64,000 nucleotides of DNA from Sipunculus nudus (taxonomy: Eukaryota > Annelida > Sipuncula > Golfingiida > Sipunculidae). How positions within the stretch are numbered: position 1 is the first letter of the stretch; every line of letters starts with the position of its first letter. Under the pieces are notes generated by a model. The model had not been told where the DNA came from, made no database searches, and saw only the letters and a list, made by a program, of their open reading frames with translations. The DNA is taken from NCBI GenBank assembly GCA_026874595.1, contig CM049313.1:50149659-50213658 (forward strand), given 5' to 3'. Made by a program: the position numbers and the translations under genes. Positions 1 through 12,690 of the stretch are shown here, piece by piece.

Positions 1-778
1 TTGCAATAGCGTATGTGTGACGTCAACATTGTTTTATAAACAGCTCTCGCAACCATAGACATAGAACCCCATGGAGGACATGTCCTCATAAGGCTGGGAC
101 AAGTCCGACACCGTAAAACAAGATGGGCGGTATTCTCTAAAGACATCAGATCACTGATAGATTTGATCCCACACCTCCCAGTGCAGAGACTCATCAGTCG
201 AACAGGTAATGCATATAATCAACCTAAAATGGGCCCTGCCCTGGACGAAGCCCGACCCCTATTGCTCACGCCAAAGCCAAAATTTAACAAACCGATTAGC
301 ATGAATCCCTCGGCGAGATAAATTCCTGTGAGTTTTCGTCTCGATTGAGGTAGAAGGCAAACAGCATCCCTGTTTACAAACTGTCAACTTGGTATACAGT
401 TCTGAGTCAGCCACGAGAGATTCTTACAGACCAGACAACCTTCCCGCACTATGGTTTATTTGCTGACAGTCTGTGAAATAATTAATCTGGGTGAAGCAAC
501 CCTTCATATTTTTGCAGCGGACAATGCAGGATATATACTGGCGATATTCATGCGATGGGCCTAAAGCCAAAAGTCAAACTTAATAGTCCGTAGGCGATAA
601 ATTTACACAGCTTTGTTTGGATGTTATGTGTAGCTGTGTGCGCCACATGAGCATAAATTTTCCATCATTTGATGAATTTTATGTTTCGTGTATTCTCTAA
701 AAAAGAGTTATAGGATAATTCGATAAAATCACTGTTTTAGAACTAAGTGGCATTTCCACTTCATGTTATTGGAGCCAG
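1..778. other. Unannotated intergenic or intronic stretch
   Basis: I see no convincing exon, RNA gene or mobile-element end here. The first ~500 bases are less AT-rich than what follows, but all frames are interrupted and no splice-bounded open segment stood out. Confidence 0.5.
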
Positions 779-1093
779 ACTTACTAGTAAGCTTTTAAAG
801 GTCCACTTAAAAAAACTCAGGTTTTGCAAATGATCATGTTACCATTGCAGAATATAGAGCACATACGCCAAGATATGAGACCACCTGCGTCAAATTGTTA
901 TTTCAAGGAGAAAATAATATATGTACAATCATTATTATTCTATTGGCAAACTTACTAATAATGTTTTTAAAGATTAATTTGAATATACTTAGTTTTTCCA
1001 AATGATCATGTTACCATAGCCAAAATATAGAGCACCGACGCTTAGATAAGAGACGACCAACGTGAAAATGTTATTTCCCGGAGAAGATAATAC
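779..1093. repeat. Two-copy tandem duplication, period about 171 bp
   Basis: The segment beginning at 779 (acttacta...) recurs from 950. The two copies share diverged but clearly alignable blocks, such as the block around 'aaatgatcatgttacca' and the following 'atatagagcac'. Many substitutions separate the copies, so the duplication is old. No coding potential is seen in either copy. Confidence 0.75.
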
Positions 1094-2677
1094 TATCATT
1101 ATGAACCTGAACTCAACACCTCGTCTACACGGTACCAGACTTCCGAGGAGTTGGCTGGGGAGGCAAAGAAGCCACCAGCCTCCAGCTGTGAATAATGATT
1201 TCAGGGCTAAAAGATAAGATAGATAAAACCGAAGATTAATGGAGGAGCTACTGGAAGATCCTGGGTATGTGAAGAGTAAATCCATCTGTTTTATTAGCTG
1301 CCATGTCATTAACGTCATATGTAACACATACTGCAGGTAAAAGATTTTTTTAGTTATACCACTTCCCATTCAGAACTGGCAGGCACTTTAACATTTTTTA
1401 TTTATTTTTATTCATTAATTTCCTGATTTACGCATTTAATAATTTTTATATTCGATAGTTTCATTCAGTATAATTTGGACTATTATGTTTTTTCGCGTCC
1501 ATGTGTGCTGTTATCTGATGTGCAACTACTTAGCAGTGGTAATGTAGGTGGAATGTTATTTTAATTCTTTCACCTCTGATATATGAGAATTTACATTAGC
1601 GTACTTATATTTTATTCTGCTAGAGAAGTTGAATGTTTTGAGTACAGATGTTATGGCTGGGTGATAAAACCGGCGCTATATGACTTGGATGTTTTCTTTC
1701 AGTCTGTCATTTCCTTAAATTGGGGTCAGCACAGCCTTCGGCACCAAACAACGACGGCTGAAAGAAGTGGCTCAAAAATAGATAAAAACCTAAAAAAAAC
1801 TGTGAGCCTGTGGCACTTGTTAGGTTAAGTACGTACATCAGTCTGTTTCCTGGGTAACCTGTCATTCAGGTTGTTTGCAGGTTTAAGGTCTATTTGGAAC
1901 AACATTTGAAAATGAACATATGCATTCAATATATATTTAATATTCATAGGCGCTCTGTTCATTTGAAGAGGGCAATTCATTTTATCTATTCATTTCATTA
2001 CATCAAGAGGAATAAAGAAATTATATACCCGTACATTGCTATATGTAATATTTGGGAGTAATATTTGTTTAGAATCCGGCTCATTTCATTATACAAGACA
2101 GGCGTGTCAAAACCAATTAACTAAGCTTTGAAGGTTATTTAAAAAAATGATAAACTGAAAAGAGTAGAGCTATAACATATATATCGAACTTAATCATGAT
2201 TTAATGTGCACGGATACAAGGGATTTTTGTACATAAACATCAGAGGATTGTCCATAAAATACACAGAACCAAGAATCGCAAACACCTGGGAATTCCTCTG
2301 GCATCAACTTTCAGATTCCTGTGGTATTGGCTTCTCTTTTTTATCAGAAGCTTCGGAGTAAACAAGTGTTTATCACTCAAGCCACGGGTCTGTAATAATA
2401 CTTTATATCTCCATTCAGTACAATACAACCCTTATGATTTCATAATCCTGCCAGTTTATTTTATGTAATCTGAGCGAGTTACATAAATGAGTTTAACAAA
2501 AAACTTAAATCTACCAACTGGTTCCAGTACAACCGGCATATTTTCTGCAGTCTCAATAATTTTACCGGTAGCTTACAATTAACATTAAAATTGTTGCAGT
2601 ATGACACATATATTATATTTTTTTTAAACTTGTATGTGTAATGTCATGTTTTTCCATACACTAGTATACTACGTCAA
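1094..2677. other. Unannotated AT-rich stretch
   Basis: Only short open frames without recognisable motifs are present (for example 1583-1828 on plus and 2240-2428 on minus). I see no domain, no signal peptide and no repeat structure, so I do not call a gene. Confidence 0.5.
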
Positions 2678-3437
2678 GAAGCTCTGAAAAGAAGCAATAT
2701 CATTGTTGATGGTTCTGAAATGACGAGATATAATTATTGATGGCTCTGAAAAGAAAAGATATGATTACTGATGGTTCTGAAAGGCAAAAATATGATAACA
2801 GATTGCTCTGAAAAGATGAAAAGAAAAAATGTGATTATTGATGGCTCTTAAAAAAGATATGATGATTGTTGGCTCTAGAAGAAACCATATGCATATTGAT
2901 GGCTCTGAGAAGAGGAATATGATAATTGGTGGCTCCGGAAAGAGTAAATATGTTTATTGATAGTTCTGAATAGAAGAAATAAATTAGTGATGGTTCTAAA
3001 AAAAAGATATATTATTATTGGTGGCATAAATAGAAAGGATATGATAAGTGATATTATTAAAAGGAAGAAATATGATTATTGATGGCTTTGAAAAAAAAAG
3101 GATATTAGTATTGATAGCCATGAGAAGAAGAGGTATTATTGATGACCCCAAGAAGAAGAAATATTATAATTGATGGCCCTGAGAAAAAGAGATATTATTA
3201 ATGGCCCTGAGAAAAAAAGATTTTATTATTGATGGCTCTGAGAAAAAGAGATAATATTATTGATGGCTCTGAGAAGGAGAGATATGATTATTCATGGTTC
3301 TGAAGAGGATTATGATTATTGGTGGTTCTGAAGAGAGAGAGAGATTATTAAAGGCGACTCTGAAAAGAAGAAATATAAATATTGATGGCTCTGAAAAGAA
3401 ACAATATAAAATTTGATCATTCTGAATAGAAGAAACA
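2678..3437. repeat. Minisatellite, ~31-bp unit, about 25 degenerate copies
   Basis: A unit close to 'gatggctctgaaaagaag' followed by an AT-rich 'aaatatgattatt' segment repeats about 25 times, with variable length (about 28-34 bp) and frequent indels. The indels break any long reading frame, so this looks like non-coding tandem DNA. Purines dominate the plus strand. Confidence 0.9.
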
Positions 3438-4080
3438 AATGTTTCTTAAAACAAATGTTTCTTACTGAAGCGTTCAACCAGCACAGTTGGTGTATCTAAC
3501 TGAACTACGACAGTAAAATATGTAAAGAGGCCAAACGCTGCCTGCAGAGGGCAAACGCTACCTCGAACAGTTCACCGTATCGAGCAATTAACGTTTGGGG
3601 ATATATAACATCTTATAAATTATATTGTCCTTATTTTTTATTGATTTCACTATTTCTGCTATCTTTTGCTAGTTGTCATTTTTTGGTGGGGGGGGGGGGG
3701 GCTTGAGGGGGAAACGTCCTTCACCGAACCCAGCAGCTTTTCCTGATATTTTTATTCGTATAAAATCAAGAGTGTAAGTATACTTCAAGAATATAATTGT
3801 TGTACAAGAGTATAATCATTGTTCAAGAGCAGTTTTCCACATATCCTTTTAATACATGAATAATTGATAAAATTATTATCTTTTTAGACTGCAAATATTG
3901 TCATTGGAGAGGTGGTCTGATAGAGGCAAAGTTACTAATAAATGAATGATAATTATGATTGATGTAAATATATATTAATGATTCACTCACTCACACAATA
4001 ATGCCAGAGAAAACATTCATTTAAAGAAAGACTACTTTTATTACACAAGCATAACCAAATCATGAATTGAATAAATAAAA
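3438..4080. other. Unannotated stretch with a G homopolymer
   Basis: There is a run of about 14 G at roughly 3688-3701. No exon or mobile-element signature is recognised. Confidence 0.5.
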
Positions 4081-4084
4081 TTAT

Positions 4085-4138
4085 AACAACATTCATAATA
4101 ATAATACTAATAATAATAATAACAATAATAATAACGAT

Positions 4139-4179
<41 letters not shown>

Positions 4180-4196
4180 TATAATAAAAATATTAA
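4085..4196. repeat. (TAA)n/(AAT)n trinucleotide microsatellite
   Basis: Interrupted runs of 'aataataat', longest around 4141-4176, form an imperfect trinucleotide tract of about 110 bp. Confidence 0.9.
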
Positions 4197-5456
4197 TAAA
4201 CGTGTTTTCACTAGCTGTCTCCCTGGGATTCCATGGAGCAATTTCAACAGCTTATTCTTTAAAACAAAATGTTAGAGAATAATGTCTTGTGCATAATAAT
4301 TTCTAACCACCATTGATAAAATGAGCTCTACACTCTGTCTAACCAAATAAATGTGAGATCAGATATGTTGAAATCTTAAGATTGATAGACTAAATGCTGA
4401 ATAACTGACTCATGATATAGGCACAGGGAATGACGTCATAAATGGTCATCACGGCTAACCCCTATTGTAATTTCCGGTCCTGTACACTGACTTACCCGTG
4501 AGAAGATAACAACTGAAAATGACGTCATAATCAAAGTATGCTATCTTATTAACAAAACCGCAGATTAGCTGGACGCCTGTAAGTAAACCTCGTGGAATAA
4601 CTAGGGCGGCGATATTACGGACATATCGGTATAACACGATAGGGTGATTTGCATATTGCGCAACGCGATACAGTTTTAAAATATCGGTATTTTTGGTATT
4701 TTGTTAAACGTGACTCGTACTTTTTATTGTAGTAAAAATAATGTTTCTGTTTCAAATTAAGACAACTAAATAGGCTCGTATTAACAACAAGCTTAAATTA
4801 AAGCCACTCAAAGTTAATTTGCATGTCTGTTCGATGACTTAATGGTAAACGGAAAATTTTCCATACAGCTAACAGAAAGAAGTGCTGAACCCGGTCATAC
4901 TAATTTATCACTCATTAATATTCTCCCTTATAATAACTGCAGGAAGATTCAGTGTCAAGTTAACAGTGCCATTGTTTAAGAACGGCAGCTTTGCGTAGTG
5001 GTACATGGTTTTATTGTGTACCGTCTACCCCTCTCTGTGCTCAAGCAAGAATTCTCTAATTGCCAAGTTATTTGCAAATGTTAGGCCAGAAGAAAACTTC
5101 ACTAAACACATTAATTAAAAATATAATGTCATATATCGTGTTTGAAATAAAGTTTTCTGCGTACTTTATTATTGTGTTATTATATTAAACTTGATAACAA
5201 TAAATTATCAGTATATTTATTATATAAACATAAAAGGATATTTTTTTATACATTGAACGCAATGAAAATATCGCGACAGGTATCGCAATACGCTACTGTT
5301 TAACAAATTATATTTTAATACGAAATTTGTATAGGCGATACCCAGCTCAAAAATAACTACAGTGCTTTTAAAAATTGATTGGAACGAGGACTATGTTCAT
5401 TCCCCGAAACTTTTTTTTCCAAAAAATTCACGAGTCCTCATGATCAAAACGCTTTT
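4197..5456. other. Unannotated AT-rich stretch
   Basis: A minus-strand open segment at 4455-4637 has a good acceptor-like sequence on its upstream side (ttacttacag read on minus near 4580), but the translation resembles no family I know. Nothing else is supported. Confidence 0.4.
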
Positions 5457-5535
5457 GATTCCAGGGTCGGATATAGGGGGGGGGGGGGTTCCAAGGGGTT
5501 TGACCCCCCCCCCCCCCCGGCCCTCCTTTGACCCA
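5457..5535. repeat. G-tract / C-tract low-complexity repeat
   Basis: A run of about 13 G is followed ~20 bp later by a run of about 15 C, so the two can pair as a hairpin, and the G run could support a quadruplex. The flanking text looks like a dispersed repeat fragment rather than a gene. Confidence 0.7.
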
Positions 5536-5735
5536 CTACAACATTTTTTTTATAATGTTTTCAAAGCATTTTTTTGGATAGCAGTCCCCCGCCTCTACCC
5601 TTTTCCAGGACCAGAAGACCCTTTTTCAGGTTTTCTTATTATTTTTTCTCGGTTGGACGTGAAATCATTTTTCAAAAGCCACATGAACCATAATTATTTT
5701 GGAATCTTATAATATATCGTACCAACCATTTTAAT

Positions 5736-5737
<2 letters not shown>

Positions 5738-5785
<48 letters not shown>

Positions 5786-5883
5786 ATTTTGTGTGTGATG
5801 GTTGATGTGTTTGTGTGTGTTTATATACAGTAAAACCTCGCCAAATGACCTCGTCAAAATAACTAAATATATGTATATCTATA

Positions 5884-5928
<45 letters not shown>
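5738..5928. repeat. Two (AT)n tracts flanking a (GT)n tract and a pogo-like end
   Basis: (AT)n at about 5739-5773 runs into a (GT)-rich segment. A second (AT)n spans about 5885-5928. Between them, from about 5828, 'cagtaaaacctcgcc' resembles the outer end of pogo/Tigger-type DNA transposons, which begin CAGTNNAACCTCG. No partner inverted repeat was found, so it would be a fragment. Confidence 0.7.
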
Positions 5929-5931
<3 letters not shown>

Positions 5932-5989
5932 TAGAATGAGGTTATTAGTAAGATAAGCACTCTCCACACCCTGACATAATGTTACTCAC

Positions 5990-6101
5990 CCGATTTGCCA
6001 ACGCCCAGAGCCCCTAGGACGGCGATGTTATACTCCGGGCCCATACTGTTGGAATGTCCGTGCCTCCTAGCTCCATTCTTGGTAATGTTATCAGCACTCA
6101 T
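5990..6101 (-). CDS. First coding exon of a Ras-like small GTPase (RERG/RASL12-like)
   Basis: The exon encodes 37 codons plus one base and ends at a canonical donor GTGAGT (5984-5989 on plus, read on minus), leaving phase 1. A ~20-residue polar leader is followed by a beta strand and a P-loop, YNIAVLGALGVGKS, matching the G1 motif GxxxxGKS of small GTPases. The Ras superfamily binds GTP and acts as a switch on membranes or in cytosol. A Leu/Gly-rich P-loop after a short N-terminal extension, with an intron straight after GKS, fits the RERG/RASL10-12 group better than classical Ras. The switch I, DxxG and NKxD exons would lie toward lower coordinates; I could not find them, so they may be outside the window. 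The family assignment within Ras is inference. Confidence 0.75.
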
Positions 6102-6545
6102 TTTACTATCAACCGTCGGGTCGGTGCTACAAGAGCCTCATTACTTCATATAAGCTGTCCGGCTGACAACCGAGGGGCAGTTAAGGCCCCAGGCTAACTG
6201 GCCCCGTCTAAAGCTAGGCCAAGTAAACTTTACGTAAGTTCTTCCGCGTACCCTCGCCCGATCCAGGCCGGCAAAATGATCAACAGCCACAGAGATCACT
6301 ACCGTGGCCTTCACTAGAAATTGTTTCTTTGGGTACGTTCCTGCAGACAGGAAATCTCGTTTTCTCTTAACAAACTCAAGTTAAATTCGACTTTGACGAG
6401 GTCCAAACGCTGTACCCTGGCATGGATTTAAAATAGCTCCTCTCGTTTACGATCTGGCGGGGCCCGCTAATGCCGGTGTTGTAGATTTCTGTAAACGTTT
6501 ATAGCACTGAGAGTGCACCTAATAAACTTTAGCAGACGATCAACT
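6102..6545 (-). promoter_or_regulatory. Likely 5' UTR and promoter region of the GTPase gene
   Basis: This ~440-bp segment upstream of the minus-strand start codon is clearly more GC-rich and CpG-containing than its surroundings (for example 'cgcgtaccctcgcccg' near 6246), as expected at a promoter or 5' UTR. No TATA box is obvious. The transcription start cannot be placed from sequence alone. Confidence 0.4.
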
Positions 6546-6666
6546 TGACTTCATGTTCCCTGCACTGCAGCCCCTTCTTCCGGTTACTCAGCAACTCTGG
6601 ATGAAGGGCTTTGGAGGGATGCGGACCTTCAAGCAAAGATGGGTCTGCTCAGTTTTACAAGCAATG

Positions 6667-6735
6667 TTATGGTATTTACAAAATGCATTAATACAGTATT
6701 TACAAAATGTATTAATACAGTATTTTAAAAATGTA
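6667..6735. repeat. Short tandem repeat, ~26-bp unit x 3
   Basis: The unit 'tatttacaaaatgcattaat' plus 'acag' is repeated nearly perfectly twice and then partly a third time. Confidence 0.8.
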
Positions 6736-7714
6736 TTTGAACGCTTTAATTATTGATTATATCAAAAATGCTACAAGATTCCTTTTTCAATATTTATCCA
6801 TAATATATGAATAAATTCTGAAGTACAAATGTACTTACTTTATGTATATATGGATGAAGTTAATTTGAGCAATAATAAAAATCTATGAATTTCATTAGTC
6901 AAATGTGAACTATGCTCAAGTATGTTAAGGTTCCCGGTCCTATGCCAACATGAACATGATTTAGAATTATAAAAAAGTAAAATAATATGATTTAAACGTA
7001 ATGGGAAGACCGGTGTTTATAACAGTTATCATAAAGATATGACTATTGGAAAAATATCCCCGGGTGCAGCTCCCATTACAGAACAATAGATAATAAATAT
7101 CACTTGGCAAGCAAACGACATACACCCATACACGCACACGCGGTTTCTCTTTAGACAACAAAATTTACAATGCTTTGATATTGAAAAATGAATATATTAA
7201 AAATTACTTTCGGTTAGTTTAAGAAATCAGTAATAGTAATATTCAAAGAGACCAACTAACTTCTAGTGATCTGGAATAGGTTAAACAGGGAAATAGAATA
7301 AATAATTATAGAATAATAAAATAATTAGGTTTGAGCTATAATTTAATTGGCATATGACTGACGTCGTAATTTTATGCAGCCCTGCGCCATGTAAATGCTC
7401 CTAAAAACTCCCAATATAATTATATAATCATCAACTACCTTATGATGTAAAAATGATTTGTGCTAGGGATATTGAATTTATGCTCGGGATATTGAATTGG
7501 CAGATACATCCTCGACCACTTCAACCAAAAAAGAATGGTTAAAGCAATATTTCCTTTGACAGCCTTCAGTGAATTGGTCTATACACAAGGGAGGCTTTTA
7601 AATCAGCTGAAACGTACATTCCGATCAGATTTCATGCAAATATTTTGATAGAAAAAAATCATTCTGTGCGATCGCGAACTGCCATCGCACTGTGCATTCA
7701 GAGAATAAACGTAA

Positions 7715-7716
<2 letters not shown>
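6736..7716. other. Unannotated AT-rich stretch
   Basis: No supported exon or element. A small duplicated phrase ('gggatattgaatt') occurs near 7465-7497. Confidence 0.5.

Positions 7717-7773
<57 letters not shown>
7717..7773. repeat. (AT)n microsatellite
   Basis: About 57 bp of nearly uninterrupted TA dinucleotide. Confidence 0.95.
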
Positions 7774-7776
<3 letters not shown>

Positions 7777-8344
7777 CAATTAGGTTATAGAGCTTTTATT
7801 CAGATGTTTTACGAAAAAGTAAAAAAAAAAATATATATCTATTTTCGGGTACAACGATGAACTGGGGCCATGGATAACTTGCAGAAGGATGATTTCCGCA
7901 ATCTACAAGATCAAAGAACAAGCAATTTTTAAACAAAGCATTTTTGGTTTTAAATAAAGCGGTCGCCCAAAAGGAGCCAAATTGTCTGTTGGTACCAAGC
8001 TTCTAACCTATAACTGCTTTCATATGCCAGTAAGTGGGCAGATAAAAAATCAGCCCTGCTGTAAGCGGCCCGATAGCAGACGATAATAACGCGCGAGGGA
8101 TGTGAGTGACGGAACAGCTGCCGACGTCATTGTTTTTGAAAGGGCTTCATCAAAGCGTAGACGTATTAAGGCTGCGCTTATTGGCGAACACACGCCCTTT
8201 GTGAATAAGGCCTTAATAACAACAACGAAGTACTGTAACTTGGTGTAATTTGCCGTTTAAAGGTTTGCCGAAAAAAACTCTTTGTACGAACTTTTATGGC
8301 TTGAATACCACAGTATACATTTCCGCGTTCGGATACATAAATAT

Positions 8345-8510
8345 AAGGAGAAATAAGAATGATGTCCCTGGTAAAATGAATGATGTTCTTAAAAATATGA
8401 CTGATGTTCCTGAGAATATGGATGATGTTCATAAGAACATAATGGTGTTCCTGGGAATATCAGTGATGCACCTGGTTATATCAATGCTTTTGGTGAGATT
8501 TTCAATGCTG
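8345..8510. repeat. 24-bp minisatellite with an open frame
   Basis: A unit close to 'gatgttcctgagaatatg' plus a variable 'gatgat/actgat' end repeats about seven times with a 24-bp period. Because 24 is a multiple of three, the plus-strand frame 8250-8537 stays open and encodes an eight-residue repeat (NMTDVPEN-like) before it degenerates. I see no signal peptide, no flanking exon signals and no family match, so I call a minisatellite rather than a gene. Confidence 0.75.
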
Positions 8511-8539
8511 TTCATGCACAATCGAAAAGCGAGTTAAAC

Positions 8540-9360
8540 CAAGTCTAGATGCACTTTTTATTATCTATTTCAAATTTTAACTGTGATAAATGCTCTGGGA
8601 TAAATAAAACTCGAATTTAGAAAACCAAGAACCGAAACAGGAACAAAAAATTGCATACGCTCTTGAAAACAAATTGTAAATGTGGATACGTGAACATTAA
8701 AAGGGGCGATAATATCTTATATCATAGAGAAGTGCGTCTCATTAATTAAATAAGTGTTAATCTTACCTAGATTTTGCATAAGTCGTTTTTACACAGCGCA
8801 AAGAGCGCTGTAACTGTATGGTTGTCTTCCAAGCTCTGCACTCTATGGTATTACAAGCAGAGAATCTACCGTCTGTATGTATGCCTATACCTGGTTTTCC
8901 AACATCTGCTGAACAAAGATGAGAGCACCGTATGTTTACAATGAACCTAGTCGCAAGCGCTTACATGGTCATTCACTACCAATCGGCACCACCTATAACA
9001 CTGGAGATGCAAAATGCAATGCTATGTGTTACCGAATGTGGTGAATTCCTTAACGACTGGCAGCACTTGTATGATCATTCACCTAATCAGAACCACTGCG
9101 CAGGAAAAGTTAGAAGCAGTAACGGGTGGTGTTACCGAGCGTGGTTAACCCTGACACTGGGTCGCCAGAAGCACTTGCTGTGAAACACTAACAAGAGGGC
9201 TTTCTGAGCTCACGCGCCGCCTGGTTCGGGCTAATTTTCCGCCGAATCATGTATATTAACTGCCCCAGGGAACATGAAAGGGTACTGAACCATCTCATAC
9301 AAATGGATTATATATATATAGACTTGTGCATTGCATAAGGAGTTCTGTTTATCTAGGGCG
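8540..9360. other. Unannotated stretch
   Basis: A plus-strand open segment at 8932-9183 (about 83 codons, several Cys and Trp) has no recognisable domain and no clear splice boundaries. I do not call it. Confidence 0.4.
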
Positions 9361-9759
9361 AACTTATTTTTTTTTTAAATAAGATCTTTGACCCGACTCA
9401 CCCCGGAAATTAAACGTATTCTTAACATTTCTTTAGTTTTTTTTTTTAGTTTTTTTTTTTTTTTTAAGTTTTACAGACGTCCGAATTTGATATATAAACA
9501 TTACTCTCATTGGCGGGAAATATCAATATATTCATATAATTACAGAAACAAGAGCACTGATCATCGACGGCTCTGACCAGTTCCAGTATGTTTATAGATG
9601 GCAAGAATTCATCTAAACAATGAATGCAACCTTAAACTAAAGTGAAAACTGACAGAAAAGTCCCAGCAATTACGAGTGCATGTTAAGTTGTATATATAAA
9701 CTTTTTATTTTACATGGATTTTACAAATTCTTAACTTATCAAGGCACTCTCCATGGCGC

Positions 9760-9930
9760 ATATGATGGTGTTCGGCAGTCCGCAGCTATAGGGGTGGAAG
9801 AAACCGAGAACCCGGAGAGAACCATCGATCTTTGACGGGCAATTACAAACCACTCCCATAACCACGCCGGGAATCGAAACCTGGTCGCCAGCGGAGAAGG
9901 CCAAGCGTTTTACCCCACGACATTATTCAA
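9760..9930. repeat. Possible SINE-family fragment
   Basis: A GC-rich block in AT-rich surroundings contains 'gaacccggagagaacc', 'tttgacgggc' and 'gggaatcgaaacctgg'. A closely similar block with the same order of motifs occurs at about 63760-63840. The last motif resembles the complement of an RNA polymerase III B box (consensus GGTTCGANNCC) with one extra base. Shared text at two distant sites supports a dispersed repeat; the tRNA-derived SINE assignment is inference. Confidence 0.5.
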
Positions 9931-10575
9931 CATATGGCCTTTCGTTGGCTGTATCAAGACAATGTGATAGCTTTTCTAATGTGAAAATCTGCCACCAGGT
10001 GCTCTTGTTTAAATCAATTCTATTCATTCATCAGAATATCGAATATTTAAGTATGGTTAACTGCCGTGCTGAGCTGATATTCAATACTGTCGTTTTTCGT
10101 GTATTCTGCGTCAGTTTATTTGTTGAATCTAAACTGAAAGTTGAAATCTCTGGTTCAGTGTTAACTAAAACATAACTTCAAAAACAATAAAACTCAGATT
10201 TTTATGTGGCCTTGCAATGTAAATGATGAAGATACCCTTATGACATCCGTGTTGTGTCGTTATCAAGCCTGTAGTACTGAGTCCATATGATCGCTAGCGG
10301 TGTTACATATTTCGTTGTCACGCAACTCCTCTATGGCCTCTCTCCGGCTTTTTCCGGAATGTAACGAGAAAGATGCCAAGTGTGTCCTAAAGAGGAGGCT
10401 CATTATATAAATTTACCAATAAATCTTGAGATTTGACATTATTTGGGAAAGTTCACAAAGGGTCTGTAATTCCGCCATCAATCATGCAGAATTTACACCA
10501 GTATATAAGGTGCATAAGAACTCAGCCCATGAAAAACTACCTGCACAGCGCGGACCAACACATGAAGGTTTATTT
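9931..10575. other. Unannotated stretch
   Basis: Short open frames only, with no motif or splice structure that I can support. Confidence 0.5.
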
Positions 10576-10582
10576 GCTAGTG

Positions 10583-10632
10583 TCACACACACACACACAC
10601 ACACACCCTCTCACACACACACACACACACAT
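10583..10632. repeat. (CA)n microsatellite
   Basis: A CA dinucleotide tract of about 50 bp is interrupted once by 'ccctct'. Confidence 0.95.
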
Positions 10633-11708
10633 ATGACATTTGAATGTCGTCTTTATATGTTACATGTTATTTTTAAGGCTTCATGTTTTTTAAGGTTTTA
10701 TGTGTGGAGCTAGGAATTATCCAAAAGGTATTGCTTGCCATTTAATTCATCGGAGATAATATCAATTTTGTTTAATAATTTGCATTAATTTTGAGGCTCC
10801 GGTGCAGTTCGCATCAGGACAATCTGCCCCGATGTATATCTCCCTAACTACATTGACCGTCATTGAACCTTACATGTTTATAGCTCCGCACGGGCGAAAA
10901 TATTTTATAATTTATGTTTGCTACCACGAAAATTAAACGTGATCACATATGCTTTTACGGGCGTAGATTCAGTGGGGCCGTAAATTAGTTATATACTTTG
11001 CCGCCAGGTGGCAATACCTGTCCTAAGAGATACAGCGAGTACATGTTTGATGGCTAACTGCAAAGCGAACCCTATTTAAAGTCGTAACAGCTGAATCGAC
11101 AAATAAATTAACAAATCTTTTCATATCTGTACATACTCTGTAACATCGTACATAATTGCTTCTACAAGTTTACAGGTAATGATCACAGTTATTATTCTTA
11201 TTATTAGCCTTAAACAATTTAAAATCATACCACATTAACATCAGTCACATATCCTTTATTTTTTTTTCAATCATACTTTTTTTCATATAATTTTCAAGAT
11301 AGTGCTTATATGCTCCTATTTTCATGTCTTCCTGGCTAAAGCTACATATATAGAAATATCATTTCCTCAACTTGATTGTATAATTTTTTTTATAATTTTC
11401 ATCACCATTTAAGCGTTCTAGGAAAAGTGTATTCTGATCAGCCTTAAGGTGGTCCAGATTCAACTTTTTTTTTGACACCACTTTTTCAGATGTTCAAAAT
11501 GTTTTATTATATTATAAATATAAAACACATTCTATAACAAATATAAAACATATTCTATGAAAAATAAAACAGGTGATGTTTATCCATAGTAGCAAACTCA
11601 AAATGTACATTTATTATCTTTTTTTAGCTTCAATTTCTCCAGCCATTTTTTGTAAAAAGAAAATTCTGTAAAAACCTGTAAAAGTTTTCTCATATGTAAT
11701 TCCATCTG
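10633..11708. other. Unannotated AT-rich stretch
   Basis: Poly-T rich; no exon or element recognised. Confidence 0.5.
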
Positions 11709-11716
11709 TAATACCT

Positions 11717-11729
11717 ATCTATCTATCTA

Positions 11730-11769
<40 letters not shown>

Positions 11770-11774
11770 TACAT

Positions 11775-11823
<49 letters not shown>

Positions 11824-11830
11824 TATATAT
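11717..11830. repeat. (TATC)n and (AT)n compound microsatellite
   Basis: About five CTAT units lead into two (AT)n tracts (about 11733-11764 and 11780-11829), separated by an 'acagatacatatacatac' spacer. Confidence 0.9.
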
Positions 11831-12414
11831 TAAAAAAAAAAATTTTCATTTGTCTTCCTAATAAAATTTTCGTTTATATGAATATCTGATAAATGTATAT
11901 ATCGGGTAATTGTATGTCAAAATCCGTCCATCATGCACGACAATCCCGGATATTCATGTGCGAGAACGGTCCAACAGACTATTAACCGCCCGGGGCGCTA
12001 ATTTGCTTTTGACAGGTTTGGAGGGTTACCTCACGGACCAATGACTGCTCTTTCTTCTAATTAGCCTATGAGATGACTCGAGCCACCGGCTGATATGGTT
12101 TCCCTCCGTGAATACATGCTTAATTAATTGTGTGTTTGATTCGTTACTTCTACACTTGCTACAGTCTGCAGCGCTGACATATAGTGAACAAGTGTCAAGC
12201 GATTGAGTCCGTATACGTGTCGGGCTAATTCTAACCTCCTCCTGGGACAGACTGTCACAGGGTAGGTTGCATTATTAATATCATATATTCCAGATAGTGT
12301 GAAGACAGTGTCCAGAATATCTCTTCACATTTTTGTTAAATGCATAATGCTTAATATGTACTACTTAGTTTTCTCAACATTCGGGTTACTTAATTAATTC
12401 AAATTATATATAAT

Positions 12415-12420
<6 letters not shown>

Positions 12421-12469
<49 letters not shown>
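12421..12469. repeat. (AT)n microsatellite
   Basis: About 49 bp of AT dinucleotide. Confidence 0.95.
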
Positions 12470-12473
<4 letters not shown>

Positions 12474-12690
12474 GTCACAGAGTAGATCTAGATACAGATC
12501 AATTGCCCTACCACAATTATATTGTTACGTGTTTAATGTTTACTGTTAGAGTTGGCTTTGCGCGCAGCCGACCGTATCACGAATGTTGTGAAAGGTGATA
12601 CTTTTGCAGTGAATAGGGTACCTTGTTCTTGTTATTTTAATTGAAGGTCAGAGGTCACATATTATAAGTAGAAGTGAAGGGCGGGAATCG

